Shown here piece by piece: positions 1 through 47,793 of a stretch of DNA of 64,000 bases. This DNA is from Antedon mediterranea (Eukaryota > Echinodermata > Crinoidea > Comatulida > Antedonidae), in the NCBI RefSeq assembly GCF_964355755.1, contig NC_092675.1, forward strand, positions 4,312,312 through 4,376,311. Reading direction: 5' to 3'. Every line of letters begins with the position of its first letter. The first letter of the stretch is position 1. The position numbers and the translations under genes are program-made. The notes beneath the pieces were generated by a model, which searched no databases, had not been told where the DNA came from, and saw only the letters and a program-made list of their open reading frames with translations.

Positions 1-1290
1 TAGTTTTAAAAACTATGATCTCAAATCGAAAATTTAATTTATTACCATAAAGTTCGGGAGTGTGAAAAGATAGTATTATATAGTTATTATTAATCTATCT
101 TGTTAACGTTTAGAGCTATATTTTCCTAGGCTTAACTTCTTTATATTAATCCTATATTAGGGGTTGTTATTATATTCAAGCATGGGATTGTATCTAGTGA
201 GTTTATAAAACAGGACGACAATGACTGCATAATAATACTTACTGACGTGACATCATCCTGTTTAAAATATAAGTGTCATAAATACCAAGTTGTACCGTCC
301 TGTTTCATAAATTTGCTGATATTTCTTCCTTTTTTGAAAAATTCTATAAAAGACATCAGAGTAACAGTTTATAGCTTTTATAAAAATGTGTCATTTAAAA
401 AAATAAAGAAGCTAATGTAAATGAAATTCTTCAGATATAATTATTTTCTAGTACAGTATGATTTAAGAAAAATCATAGATATGAAAACTTTAAACACATT
501 TTTTTCAAATTTTGATATGTGAACTAGTATTAGAAAACTAGTGCCATAAAATGATTGTAGTTCTGTCGTGTATGTGCTGTTGCAAATGTCAGTGTGATTA
601 TCAAGTCTGCTTAAAATGTACTCAATGAAGATTGTTTTAAATGTATCAATGTATCATGCGACTTAAATCAGATATTACTGTCTTAATGAAAGAAAACTTG
701 CTGTTTCATTTTTCATTTTGTTCCCAATTGAACCACCAAATTTTTTATAAAATAGGGAAGGCTAAAACATGTCACAGTAGAATTTTGGCCTTTGAAAATA
801 ACAATGGTGCTTTTTTATAAAGTAATCAACTAAAATAAGCAAGAAGTTAAACCTTGTCGTATATGTTAGATTTATGGTGTAAAATTTTGTTGCGAATGGC
901 AGTCGCCGATATGGTCAACATAATTTCAATTTACAGGTTTCCCGGAAAAATTTAATTTGAAAAAAATTGTTAATTACATGAATATTGTGGTAATTTTATT
1001 GTGTAGATATATTCTGTTTTGTGTATGTTGATATTCTGAAAATGTTGAGAAGAATAATACAGTAATACTATATAATATACAGTACAAATACAATACTGTA
1101 CAAATTTGCATAATTGTGAACACTAACTGTGGAAAAATGTACTTTTGAATGAACTGCTTTTGGTATCTTCTATGAATAGACATTGTTCACCGACAGGAAT
1201 AGCACCTCTTCTAAGCGGCAAGAATTTGGCAAAGAAATAAAGACTACTCTATGTATCGTGATGAAAATAAAGTTTATTCTGTTGTCCTTT
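1..1290 (+). other. Possible 3' UTR of an off-window gene
   Basis: AT-rich sequence with no coding potential that I can support. Two AATAAA hexamers lie close together (about 1236 and 1266), the second inside aaaataaagtttattctg, which looks like a cleavage/polyadenylation end on the plus strand. This would fit a gene whose coding part lies left of the window and which converges on PTEN-A. It is inference only; no exon is visible. Confidence 0.25.
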
Positions 1291-1822
1291 AACCTCATTT
1301 GTTGACATTTGACCTCATTGTATAGTTTTTACTATTCCTATGCTCTTTATCTCATACAACTGTTTTCAACATTTTTTTTTTCAATATTTTATATTTTATT
1401 TTTGTATAACAAAACCATAATATTTCAATACACAAAACATTGAATACTACATTATGAAAAAATGGTTGCCCAATATGATATTCACAATTCATACAATAAA
1501 ACATCTTTACTGTGATTAATAGCAAATCTTTTACTTAAAATAGTAAATATACACAGAAAATACTCTGTCCATTCTTATGAACCCTGTATAAACAGTACAA
1601 TAACAAAAAACATCATTTTAATACAAAGTACTACAGTATACAATAGCAAAATATTATGTCAAATGAATCCTACCAGAAGCATCTGAAGAAGATAAAGCCT
1701 TCCCTTTAATGTTCATGTATGTGTGATAAGCTCCACTTATGTGTATAGGTGATACTATAAGAACCCCTTCCCCTTATGTATGTGGGATAAGCTCCTCTTA
1801 TGTGCAAGTGATGATCCCCTTC

Positions 1823-2101
1823 CCTATAGTATGGGTGTAGAAGCTCCCCCTTACCTATAGTATGGGTGTTGAAGCTCCCCCTTACCTATAGTATGGGTGT
1901 TGAAGCTCCCCCTTCCCTATAGTATGGGTGTTGAAGCTCCCCCTTACCTATAGTATGGGTGTAGAAGCTCCCCCTTACCTATAGTATGGGTGTTTAAGCT
2001 CCCCCTTTACCTATAGTATGGGTGTTAAAGCCGCTCCCCCTTCCCTATAGTATGGGTGTTGAAGCCACTCCCTTCCCTCCTATAGTATGGGTATTAAAGC
2101 A
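1823..2101. repeat. Minisatellite, 31-bp unit, about 9 copies
   Basis: The unit ctatagtatgggtgttgaag plus ctcccccttac repeats about nine times. The first five copies are nearly identical; the last three gain 1-4 bases and diverge, as at an array edge. No ORF runs through it. Confidence 0.9.
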
Positions 2102-2763
2102 CATCTTATCTAAAACCCTGAAAATGTATTTAAATTGTTTACTTCAGTCTTCTTACTGTCGGAAGTATTCATGGTCCTAAAAGTTTGTGAAACTACATAA
2201 TCAATTCCTATGAACTAACTGAAAAACACCAACCCTTCACACATACAGCATTAAACAATGCAAACACTTATATCATTAACATTTTTAATGTAAAAAGATG
2301 TCTGTATTTCTGACGACTATAATTATATAGGCCTACTGTACATGGTTTGTTTTCATATGAAATTTAAAAGTTTAAAATGAATCGCACAAAGGAACGACAT
2401 CAGCAACAAAAACTTTCTCAAAAATTACTCTTTATCCAGTTTATTATGATATTGAAATTTTAAATAGAGACTGTTAAAATTTATTTCTGCATCATCTGCA
2501 TTATTAAAAGGGCCAATGAAATATTACTCTGTCGAGTTTGTTTTTGTAATATATATATTATATTATTTACATATTCAATATATATATATAAGTTTCATAT
2601 TTGTAATAGTGGGGTACAAAAAACTGAACTAAACATTCAATTAGCAATTTAAATTACAGTAATATAACTTAATGGGTAATGCCCATTTCACATTGCCTAG
2701 CAGAGTTTACACACACCAGGGCGTCAACACTGGAATTTTGCTCGATAGCATGAAAGGGGTATT
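2102..2763. other. Intergenic, nothing recognised
   Basis: AT-rich unique-looking sequence with short TA runs near 2552-2590. No ORF, RNA gene or element was recognised. Confidence 0.5.
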
Positions 2764-2917
2764 AAGCTCTGTCTACACTATCAAACTTTATGTGAGAAAA
2801 AAATGCGGTGTGGCTATATGGACATGTCATATCACTACATATTTAAGTGTATCACTACCAAATTTGGGCACATCATATTTTGTTGTCACATAAAGTTTGA
2901 TAGTGTAGACAGAGCTT
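2764..2917. mobile_element. Hairpin MITE (AAGCTCTGTC family)
   Basis: Begins aagctctgtctacactatca and ends with the reverse complement (tagtgtagacagagctt). The long terminal inverted repeats make the element almost a single hairpin around a centre with copies of a 'tggtagtgatatg' motif. No coding capacity, so it must be moved by a transposase encoded elsewhere. Confidence 0.85.
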
Positions 2918-3036
2918 TGAAAAAAGGTATGATGTGCTCAAATATGGTAGTGATATGCCCAAATATATTAGTGATATGACATCATCATATCTATATATGG
3001 GCACATCACTAGTTTGATAGTGTAGACAGAGTTTTA
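2918..3036. mobile_element. Hairpin MITE lacking its left end
   Basis: Directly abuts the preceding MITE. It starts inside the family sequence (gaaaaaaggtatgatgtgctc) and ends with agtttgatagtgtagacaga. The shared junction suggests two copies recombined, or one inserted into the other, with loss of one terminal repeat. Confidence 0.75.
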
Positions 3037-4472
3037 GAACAAGATCTGATGGTTTAAATATAATGAAATCACTGGAAAACAACACAACATTTAATTATTA
3101 GCAAGATCTGAAGAGTAAAGCCTAACACTAATTTGTATTCAAAATGATCAATGTTGATATTATGATAGGCCTACTCTACTGAGTTGTTATATTTTGGTCC
3201 GTGGCTTATACCAGCGTCAGTAGGTTATTGAATCACAGTTAAGTCTTGTATTAACATAATTTAAAGTCGTTGAACTTTCATGTTTCTTTTCGGTCAAAAT
3301 AATAAACAATAGAAAGTAGAAGTAATATACAGTAGTATCATAGAAAGTTTAAGCATGTATTTGGCCATAAACAGATTTGAGGCGTTATAAAATTGCTAAA
3401 TTTGGAAAATTCAACAAGCAGGTACAAACTAAACGTAAAGTCTACCTCAAATAATACATTGCGTGCAAAAGTTAATTTGTTAATCTCAAAGAACCAAAGA
3501 TATTTAATTCCACTCAATTTATTTTTTTTTATATATAGGGAATGAAAGGTCCAATCAAAACACTAAACGTTGTCGACAATCATTTGTTATAATTCTATTC
3601 ATGTATTCATAGCAAGTTTGTTAGATCTCTTTAATTTATTGGTTGTTTGTTTTTTTTATTTATTTATATATTGTATGTACTGTATATCAAATGTAAATCA
3701 ACCAACCAAATTTCATTTTTACCTTGTAAAAATGACAATAAACACATCGTATCGTAAAAAAAAGTTGGAAAGCGGATTGCAGGTTGTTTTATAAAGAAAA
3801 AAACTACTGTACTAAAAACCACTGGGACTCAGCTTCATAGTATGCTCAAAATCAAATGGATACACAACATGTCTCTCTCCTATATTTTTTTGTTACTAAT
3901 CTATAACTTTTTAATGGATTGTAAATATAGGGAATTTTTTTAATAAAACTGTAGTTTCAGAAATACCCGTCACATATATGCTAAAAATCATTTTGATGCA
4001 CATCATTTATCCACATTATTCTAATTTTTCTAATTACATTTAAAAGTAACACATCCAAATGCCAACTTTAAGTCAATGGCTACCAGATTTCTCTGTGAGA
4101 CGGTTATTTGAACCAGTACCAGTGTTGAAATCAACATATTTTATTCAAAGCTGTAGTATTGTACATAATGCCAATTATAATATTTGCTGTGCTTCCTATA
4201 GCCAGACATGTACTTCAGATGAAAGGTATTTTAAATCATAGAAATACAGTAAAAGCTCTGTTAAGGGAACACTTTCAGGACCAAACCAAGTGTCATGTTA
4301 ATAGAGGTTGACCATAGTGTTCAATGTGTTTTTCTAGCTTGAGATGTTTGCACCTGTTGTACCTTATTAAGAGTTCAAAGTGTCCCCTGAATAGATGTGT
4401 TCCAAATAAAGTTTACTGTATCAAGCTTTGAAATTCTGGATAACTCAAAAAGTGTCTCAATTTGAATGAATC
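3037..4472. other. Intergenic, possible retroelement tail near 3.6-3.76 kb
   Basis: Mostly unassigned AT-rich DNA. At about 3590-3760 it reads like a non-LTR retroelement 3' end (ccttgtaaaaatgacaataaa, then a short cgtatcgtaaaa tail), resembling the tail at 60.6 kb. At 4255-4440 there is a degenerate copy of the 'ttaagg-gacac / gtcccctgaatag' motif that is amplified at 51.2 kb. Confidence 0.35.
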
Positions 4473-5111
4473 TTAAAGACCCCTTCCCTGCAATTTTGGA
4501 CGTTTTTTGGAAAATAATACATATATATCACTTTAAAAACATTAAACCATGTCATTCCTTGTCTTAAATGTACGTTTTATGGTAAATTATGATAAAAAGT
4601 GAGAAACAATGCACTACCTAAGTAGCTCGCGGCGATCGACCTCTCGTGGACGGTCTTAGGCCTAGCCTGGCTAGGCTTAGTTTTGTAGGCCTAGCTGGTA
4701 AACATCGGTAACGTGCGAACATCGTACGCTAGCTATATACCTAGCCTGACGTTGTATAGTTGCTGCATTAATTGTCTTTCTATTTTTGCCAGACTCCGTT
4801 GATACAAATTGGGGAAAACCCGGTATTTTCGCTGAAAAGTTAGGAGTCTTCCATTTGTTTTGGGATCGCCTCACGATCGATCGAAAAGTGGGCGAATTAC
4901 AGGTGAAAAACAAAAATATCAATCCGCGCGCAATGCATTTTGGGATTTATAGCGGGCCGCTATAATTATTAAAATCGACTTATTTTTCACATTTTTAACC
5001 GTTTAAAGACGAAAAAAGTTATCGCAATAGGACCATATAGTATTATTTTTACATTAAATATAGTTTGTGATCTTAAATTAGATCTAAAAAACGTAGGGAA
5101 TGGGGCTTTAA
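4473..5111. mobile_element. TTAA-flanked TIR DNA transposon (non-autonomous)
   Basis: The left end reads TTAA-agaccccttccctgc. The right end, in reverse complement, reads TTAA-agccccattccctac. This gives terminal inverted repeats of about 15 bp (AGMCCCMTTCCCTRC) flanked by TTAA. TTAA target sites are typical of piggyBac and Kolobok superfamilies. The interior is GC-richer than its surroundings and has no transposase-like ORF; a small open frame at 4677-4922 has no recognisable homology. Confidence 0.65.
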
Positions 5112-5719
5112 ATGGGGCTTGCTTTACTATTTGCCATAATTCGATAAAAAATTCCCTTAAGACATCATGTTACATAAAAGTCTGTATAATATTCATGTCT
5201 CACACAAATATATTTGAATACCGTTAATATTAGTAAATTTACATTCAATATAAAACTTTTTATCCACAGACGAATAAAGAGAAAAAAAAATTATTTTGAG
5301 TTGATTGAAATTACTGTACTGAGATTCTCTCATAAATGACTTGGCTATTCACATAATAATCTTGATGGAAATCTCCTCTGAGCTACTCAACTTGGCTGCC
5401 TGCTTGCTTGCACGACACTGATTGAGTTGCTCTTTTGATTGTCTTTAAATTCTTACAAACTAGTCATCCTCACTTTTTTAACAAGCTTGAATTATTTTAG
5501 CATAATTTGTGAAACTGGGGAAGAATCTTATATTCTTTGAAAATGTGCACAGCCAACTTTGGGTATATAAATATGCAAATTATAGTATCATATTTTGCGC
5601 TACATATTATTATGTCTAAAGTGGAAAATAAAAAAATAGCATACACTGTAAAACAACTGGCAAGATTTACTAAAAAAATTAATTTTAAATTCATCATCTA
5701 CATTTTTTTTTTTGGAATA
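5112..5719. other. Intergenic, nothing recognised
   Basis: AT-rich, no supported gene or element. Confidence 0.5.
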
Positions 5720-6118
5720 ATATACAAAACAGAATATGTATGCTTTGTATGTTAAGAAGTAATTGAAATTCTTTACATATAGACTACATGTGTTTTGTAT
5801 GGGAAGAAGCTAATGACATCACATAAACGGAATGTGTATGCGTTGTATGTTAAGAAGTCAATTTCAATTCTTGCGTACAGAATACATGTGTTTTGTATGG
5901 GAAGTTGGTCAATGACATCACATAAATAAACAGAATGTGTATGTTTTTGTATGAGAGAAGTATTTTGCATTTCACAAACATAAAGTGTATGTTTTGTATG
6001 GGAAGAAGTCAATGGCATTCCAACAAACAAAAAGTGTATGTTTTGTATGGGAAGAAGTCAATGGCATTCCCACAAACAAAAAGTGTATGTTTTGTATGGG
6101 AAGAATTTAATGACATTT
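5720..6118. repeat. Degenerate tandem repeat, about 50-60 bp unit
   Basis: About eight diverged copies of a unit built on tatgttttgtatgggaagaa followed by gtcaatggcatt and a cacaaaca stretch. The last three copies are nearly identical. Short open frames on both strands are by-products of the repeat. Confidence 0.8.
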
Positions 6119-7826
6119 CACACATGCAGAAAATATTCCCAAAACAATTCAATAGGAAGACGATTTTACACACTTTTTTTGCTACTGTTTACCATGCTAA
6201 TCAAATTAGAGTGTATAAAATGATGACAGTACAATATCATGTAGTACCCTTTAACTGCATTTAACTGATTGTAAAATCAGACAATGCTCATTGTACCTTT
6301 CTATTCTCATTGCATCTTTCAAACAGATTCCGTTGTGAAGGGTTGCTCAATGTGATTATATCATATGTATACTATAAGCCTCTCTTGTTTTCTCAATTTT
6401 GTATCTGTCCCCTGAAGAAAAAATACAATTAATATCATTTTGGTACCATATACATAGCTATGTCCAATTTTTAAATATACTAGTTTCTTTTCTGTCAACA
6501 AAACAACAAAAAATTGATTTATAATACATTTAAGCACATTTTATACATTGTTATAAAGAATAAGTGATAATTTTTACAAGATTAATTTATACAAGAATAT
6601 TCATATAATCAGTAAAATTCCTAATCAGCAACTTGCTTACATACAGTAAGTTGTCATATACAAAAAAAATAGATCTGATAGCTGCATAAAGCTAAACAGT
6701 CATTAGACTCTGAAACAGACACTCAGTTACATACTACAGTAGTATGTTGCAGCTAGCCTGGATTTGACAGTCTAGCAGCTCACCTCTGGATTCGATAGGC
6801 TAACAGTATTGAGCTGAATAATATTCCAATTTACAAGTGCTGGACTTCAGGCCATTTAACACACACTGGTAAAACAGACGCAAGTCAAGCATATAAAGTA
6901 GCCTATGCAGAACACTGCTGTTGCTATGGAAATCAGATGTAATGAAACTTCAATAGACTAAATCCAGGGTTGTCAAGCACCAGGCGACGTAGAAACATAT
7001 GTATTACGACAATAGTTCTCTCTTGATGGGAAAATAGCGAGAAAAAAAAATGTTACATTAGCATTTGAAACAAAATGTCTGTAGTCATGATTACTAGATT
7101 AAAAATAGATGGACATCTTAATTCCTCGTTCTGAAATCCAGTGGAAGATCTATGTGACTCATTTAAAATCAGTTTGTCATTAGAACATGAGACACATTCA
7201 TTTGATTTAAAATTGTGTTGATTACAAATCTTATATTATCTGTCACCTTACTATGGATACAACATGCAAAAGTTCCAACATACTTTAATGTAAAAAAAAA
7301 AATGTTTTCTGGACCAATGTGTAGTCCATGCGCCTTTTCCAAGTGTTATCATGAATACGCAAATCCAGACAAAAGGTCGTTGCTCATGGCAACACAATCA
7401 ACGTACTCGTTCTTTGTCGTTAACAAATAAATATAGAAAAATAACAGACTTCTGTCTGGGCAAGTTTTCACAGTTGAGAATATATTAAAATTCTTGTCAC
7501 ACACTCCATTTTCTATTCCATTGTGGAGAAAAAAAAACATAAAAAATTTGGTAGTTTGTAAATATATATGCTTTTTATATTCAATCCTGTTTCTTCACCA
7601 CCAACATATCGTCATCATCTTTAGTAATCATCTCTCGTTTCAGTTCTTCACTTTCCGTTATTCGGTGTACAGTTCAATCGAAATAAAGAACTGAAGGACG
7701 ACATCTAGCGAACAATCCAAACCATTTTCTGATAAAACATGTTTTATCATTTTATCACTGGCAATGAAATTTATCTTTCATGAAATTATTAACCTGAAAT
7801 TGTTTGTTCAACAAATTTTGTTCTTA
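6119..7826. other. Downstream flank of PTEN-A, probable 3' UTR in part
   Basis: Lies 3' of the PTEN-A stop codon on the minus strand, so at least part should be its 3' UTR. No AATAAA close to the stop could be chosen with confidence. A variant ATTAAA lies near 7283-7288 in minus orientation. Otherwise nothing is recognised. Confidence 0.4.
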
Positions 7827-44993
<37,167 letters not shown>

Positions 44994-45480
44994 CGCCAGC
45001 ATTGAGTTTCTACCGACAAAAATACACAATACACATTAAAACACGGAAGTAGGTTCTAGGCCACACACGGCCGGACGAAATACCGTATCAGAATCCCGTC
45101 CACACGGCTCCTCAGTTCACGAATGTACCACTGTAAAAACGATGCGGGCAACGAAATAGGCCTAACATAACACACGATTTACTCAATACATGACTGAGAA
45201 AATAAAACATTAAACGTTCCTTATGTTGGAAGATGACAGCATATATCCATTATTTATGATTGGTAACCAACATAATTTCTGAAATTCATATTTCTAATGA
45301 TCTTTCCCGGGCAAATATGGGAACTCCTTCCGCGACTCGCATACAACACTTTTTCTGAGAGCTTCCAATCCAAATTTCAGAATAGAATTGAAAGAAGAGA
45401 GTCGCAACTCGCGAGAGCGCGAGTACGTAGCTAGCGACCTCCCTCGTTGATATTGCCCTCGTTGGCCGTGTGATCTTTTG
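44994..45480 (-). promoter_or_regulatory. CpG-rich probable promoter / 5' UTR of PTEN-A
   Basis: Immediately upstream of the PTEN-A start. Much richer in CpG than the AT-rich surroundings, e.g. cacacggccggacgaa, ttccgcgactcgc and cgcgagagcgcgagtacg. No TATA box is evident. Inferred from position and composition only. No similar stretch precedes PTEN-B. Confidence 0.5.
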
Positions 45481-45786
45481 GTACTTTTTAATGGAATTTT
45501 AAAGGGACACCTTCAACCCAACACAATTCTGATTGTCCCCTATTAGGTGTGTCTCCTGAGAAGGGACACTACCAAAAAAACGAAATTGTCTGCTTAACAA
45601 ATATACCAAATGAACACAAAATTGATTTGAATTGAGAATAATTTAAACTTTGCAGCTAAGTGTCTGAGTAGGGGTTGGCCGTAGTGTTAATTGACGCTCG
45701 TGTCCACTGAAAGGAGGGATTCTATTTTGGTCACTGTGTGATAAAACATTACTATATCAGAAACTATAATTTGTCACTTAGTCAGT

Positions 45787-45813
45787 TCATGGAGGATAAT
45801 TTACACCTCCATG
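45787..45813. mobile_element. Micro-palindromic insertion, about 27 bp, flanked by gtcagt
   Basis: tcatggagg at left and cctccatg at right around an AT centre (ataatttaca). gtcagt lies at 45781-45786 and again at 45814-45819. The right arm read outward-in (catggaggtgtaaa) matches the arms at 29.9 and 62.5 kb. Confidence 0.6.
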
Positions 45814-45940
45814 GTCAGTATTAAAAGTAGGAATTACCTGTACTATTTATTTACTTAGGCTATATTACCAGTTCATCCGGGCCAATAGGCATTTTTAAAC
45901 TAGGACGTCTTACAGGCCTAACTTTCCTTTCGCTATCAAT

Positions 45941-46176
45941 TACCGTATTTATTCGGATAAAAAACGTCCGAGGCGTTTCTTGGTCGCAGGGTTTTTAAGG
46001 AGCCGTTATTCGAGGGAGGCGTTTATTTGAGATATATCATTGAATTATTGTGTATAATTATTATGCATTTATTAAGCGTTTATTCCCAAATGATGTTCTG
46101 TGCGGGGAGGGGGAGGGGCGTTTATGCGAGGGGAGAAGTTTATTCTTCAAAGCGGGGATTCGTAATAAATACGGTA
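45941..46176. mobile_element. TIR MITE (TACCGTATTTATT ends)
   Basis: Starts taccgtatttattcggataa and ends cgtaataaatacggta, its inverted complement over about 13 bp. The interior has repeated 'gcgtttat' words (aggcgtttatttgag; ggcgtttatgcgagg). This type of 236-bp element without coding capacity is widespread in marine invertebrates, as I recall. It lies in the spacer upstream of PTEN-A. Confidence 0.75.
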
Positions 46177-46333
46177 TATGCCACGTATCTTTCGAAAGTT
46201 ACATTCTGAAAGTTGTGACTCTTGAAATTTAAGATGCGGTATCTTATGTTCTATATTTCTTTGTAAAAAAATAAATGTTGAATTTACTTTTTTGTTTAAC
46301 CAAAATAGCATTCAGAGGCTTAGGCGGTTTGAT

Positions 46334-46359
46334 CATAGAGATATTATAATATCTCTATG
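46334..46359. mobile_element. Micro-palindromic insertion, 26 bp perfect palindrome, flanked by gtttgat
   Basis: catagagatatta followed by its exact reverse complement (taatatctctatg). gtttgat precedes (46327-46333) and follows (46360-46366); if the last G is assigned to the flank the repeat becomes 8 bp (ggtttgat). Arm similar to the other three micro-palindromes. Confidence 0.62.
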
Positions 46360-46366
46360 GTTTGAT

Positions 46367-46990
46367 GGATGGTGCGAATTGTAAAAACGGACTAATATTA
46401 AAATCTGAGCTGCTAGGTTCCCGTAAGTTACCCATTCATCTCCAGTACCCCATCATGCTTGGGGCTAACCCTGGGGCTAACCTAAAACAATTATTAATTC
46501 CATGTTTTCTTTATAAAAAAAAACTCTGCTGCATATGCCTAAGGCATAGCCCAGTGGGCGATTTTTTTTCCGTACGATAGTTCCTCCATCGGTTCGTTTC
46601 ACCGATGCGTGTGACAACGTATACAAACGGCGAGCTAACTATACCGGGAACTACACACAACTAAAGATCGTATAGCGCCACGTAGTGCGGCCATACACAC
46701 CACCAACTACCATAAACGTTTATTTATAACACATCACAATACAATATCTTGCATGAATCGGACATTTCGCTTTTGTAATGTAGCAACATTGATTTACAAA
46801 ATCAAAATTTAACAGTGTGGCGTGTTGACCGCGAATGACTAACAATACACATGCAAAACCATTGAATAACAACGCACGGCATACCAAACCGTTTCGTACA
46901 CCTGCAATGAATTTAAATTCAATTTTGTTAAATTGAGGGCGCCAAATATAAAATTTACGAGATCGAATACAGGTTGGAAAGAAAATTTAA
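46367..46990. other. Intergenic spacer, nothing recognised
   Basis: Moderately GC-richer patch at about 46540-46700 (tccatcggttcgtttcaccg). No ORF or RNA supported. Confidence 0.4.
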
Positions 46991-47238
46991 TAAAAGCATG
47001 TTAAATGTGCTCTCCCTGCCTCAGCACTAAGGCCCTGCCACAGCCATTTGGGATCGTTTTCAGCACATCACCAGATGCATTGATGTTGTCAATGTGGAGG
47101 AAAGTGGGACGTATAACTCTGTGAACCTCAAACACAGTTGGTCGCATACCTTTAACTCTAATCCACCGACCAGCATGGAATCGAACCCGCTGCATACGTG
47201 TTGTCAACACGACGCTCGGGCGAGTGAGCTAACTGGTC
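46991..47238 (-). mobile_element. Probable tRNA-derived SINE (second family), Val-GAC-like head
   Basis: On the minus strand 47238-47167 reads like a tRNA: acceptor GACCAGT pairs with GCTGGTC (one G-U), A-box-like tagctcactcg, loop ttgacaa (anticodon GAC, Val), and B box ggttcgattcc. However, the D loop lacks GG and the T stem does not pair well, so it is not a working tRNA. The following 170 bp (to about 46991) would be the body. It could equally be a tRNA pseudogene. Confidence 0.45.
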
Positions 47239-47320
47239 ATTTTGGTTTAAACAAGGTTCATGTGTATATTTATGAATAGAATATAAATATCCAAATTTTA
47301 GAAATTGAGTAAAACCATAT

Positions 47321-47327
47321 CGTCCCT

Positions 47328-47388
<61 letters not shown>

Positions 47389-47394
47389 AGAGAC
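47321..47394 (-). tRNA. tRNA-Asn (GTT), array copy 1
   Basis: gtctctgtggcgcaatcggt, then cggctgttaaccg with anticodon GTT, T loop ttcaagc, and acceptor cagggac with discriminator G. All stems pair. 74 nt, close to human tRNA-Asn, as I recall it. Sits in a 153-bp tandem unit. Confidence 0.93.
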
Positions 47395-47473
47395 ATTTTG
47401 GTTAGAATTATTTATTGTTTGGAATTTGTGAAATTTTTATGAAAATTAAAATAAAAATTGAGTAAAACCATAT

Positions 47474-47480
47474 TGTCCCT

Positions 47481-47524
<44 letters not shown>

Positions 47525-47547
47525 TTAACCGATTGCGCCACAGAGAC
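47474..47547 (-). tRNA. tRNA-Asn (GTT), array copy 2
   Basis: Same as copy 1 except D-arm base A for G (ggttaacgcg) and discriminator A. Stems still pair, so it is probably functional. Exactly 153 bp from copy 1. Confidence 0.9.
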
Positions 47548-47626
47548 ATATTGGTTAAAATCTGTTATTGTTTGGAATTTGTGAAATTTTTATAAAAAAT
47601 AAAATAAAAGTCGAGTAAAATCATAT

Positions 47627-47633
47627 CATCCCT

Positions 47634-47694
<61 letters not shown>

Positions 47695-47700
47695 AGAGGC
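47627..47700 (-). tRNA. tRNA-Asn (GTT), array copy 3, acceptor stem damaged
   Basis: 5' end gcctctg in place of gtctctg and 3' end cagggat in place of cagggac give a G1-U72 wobble and a C2-A71 mismatch. The rest is unchanged. Likely a decaying copy or pseudogene. Confidence 0.7.
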
Positions 47701-47793
47701 ATATTGGTTAGAATCTTTTATTGTTTGGAATTTGTGAAATTTTTATAAAAAATAAAATAAAAATTGAGTAAAACCATATCGTCTCAGGTTTGA

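Larger units (their letters stand above)
47304..47793. repeat. Tandem array of a 153-bp tRNA-Asn unit, 3 copies plus a partial fourth
   Basis: Each tRNA is followed by the same spacer (ttattgtttggaatttgtga and aaattgagtaaaaccata). A fourth unit breaks off at the first bases of its tRNA (catatcgtc, 47785-47793), marking the end of the array. The units were copied as DNA, not as RNA. Confidence 0.9.

Noticed and set aside
45941-46232. 60-codon ORFs at 46027 and 46050
   Set aside because: Lie inside the TACCGTATTTATT MITE; no coding features.
47001-47210. 69-codon ORF on the minus strand
   Set aside because: Runs through a tRNA-like SINE head and body; no protein features.
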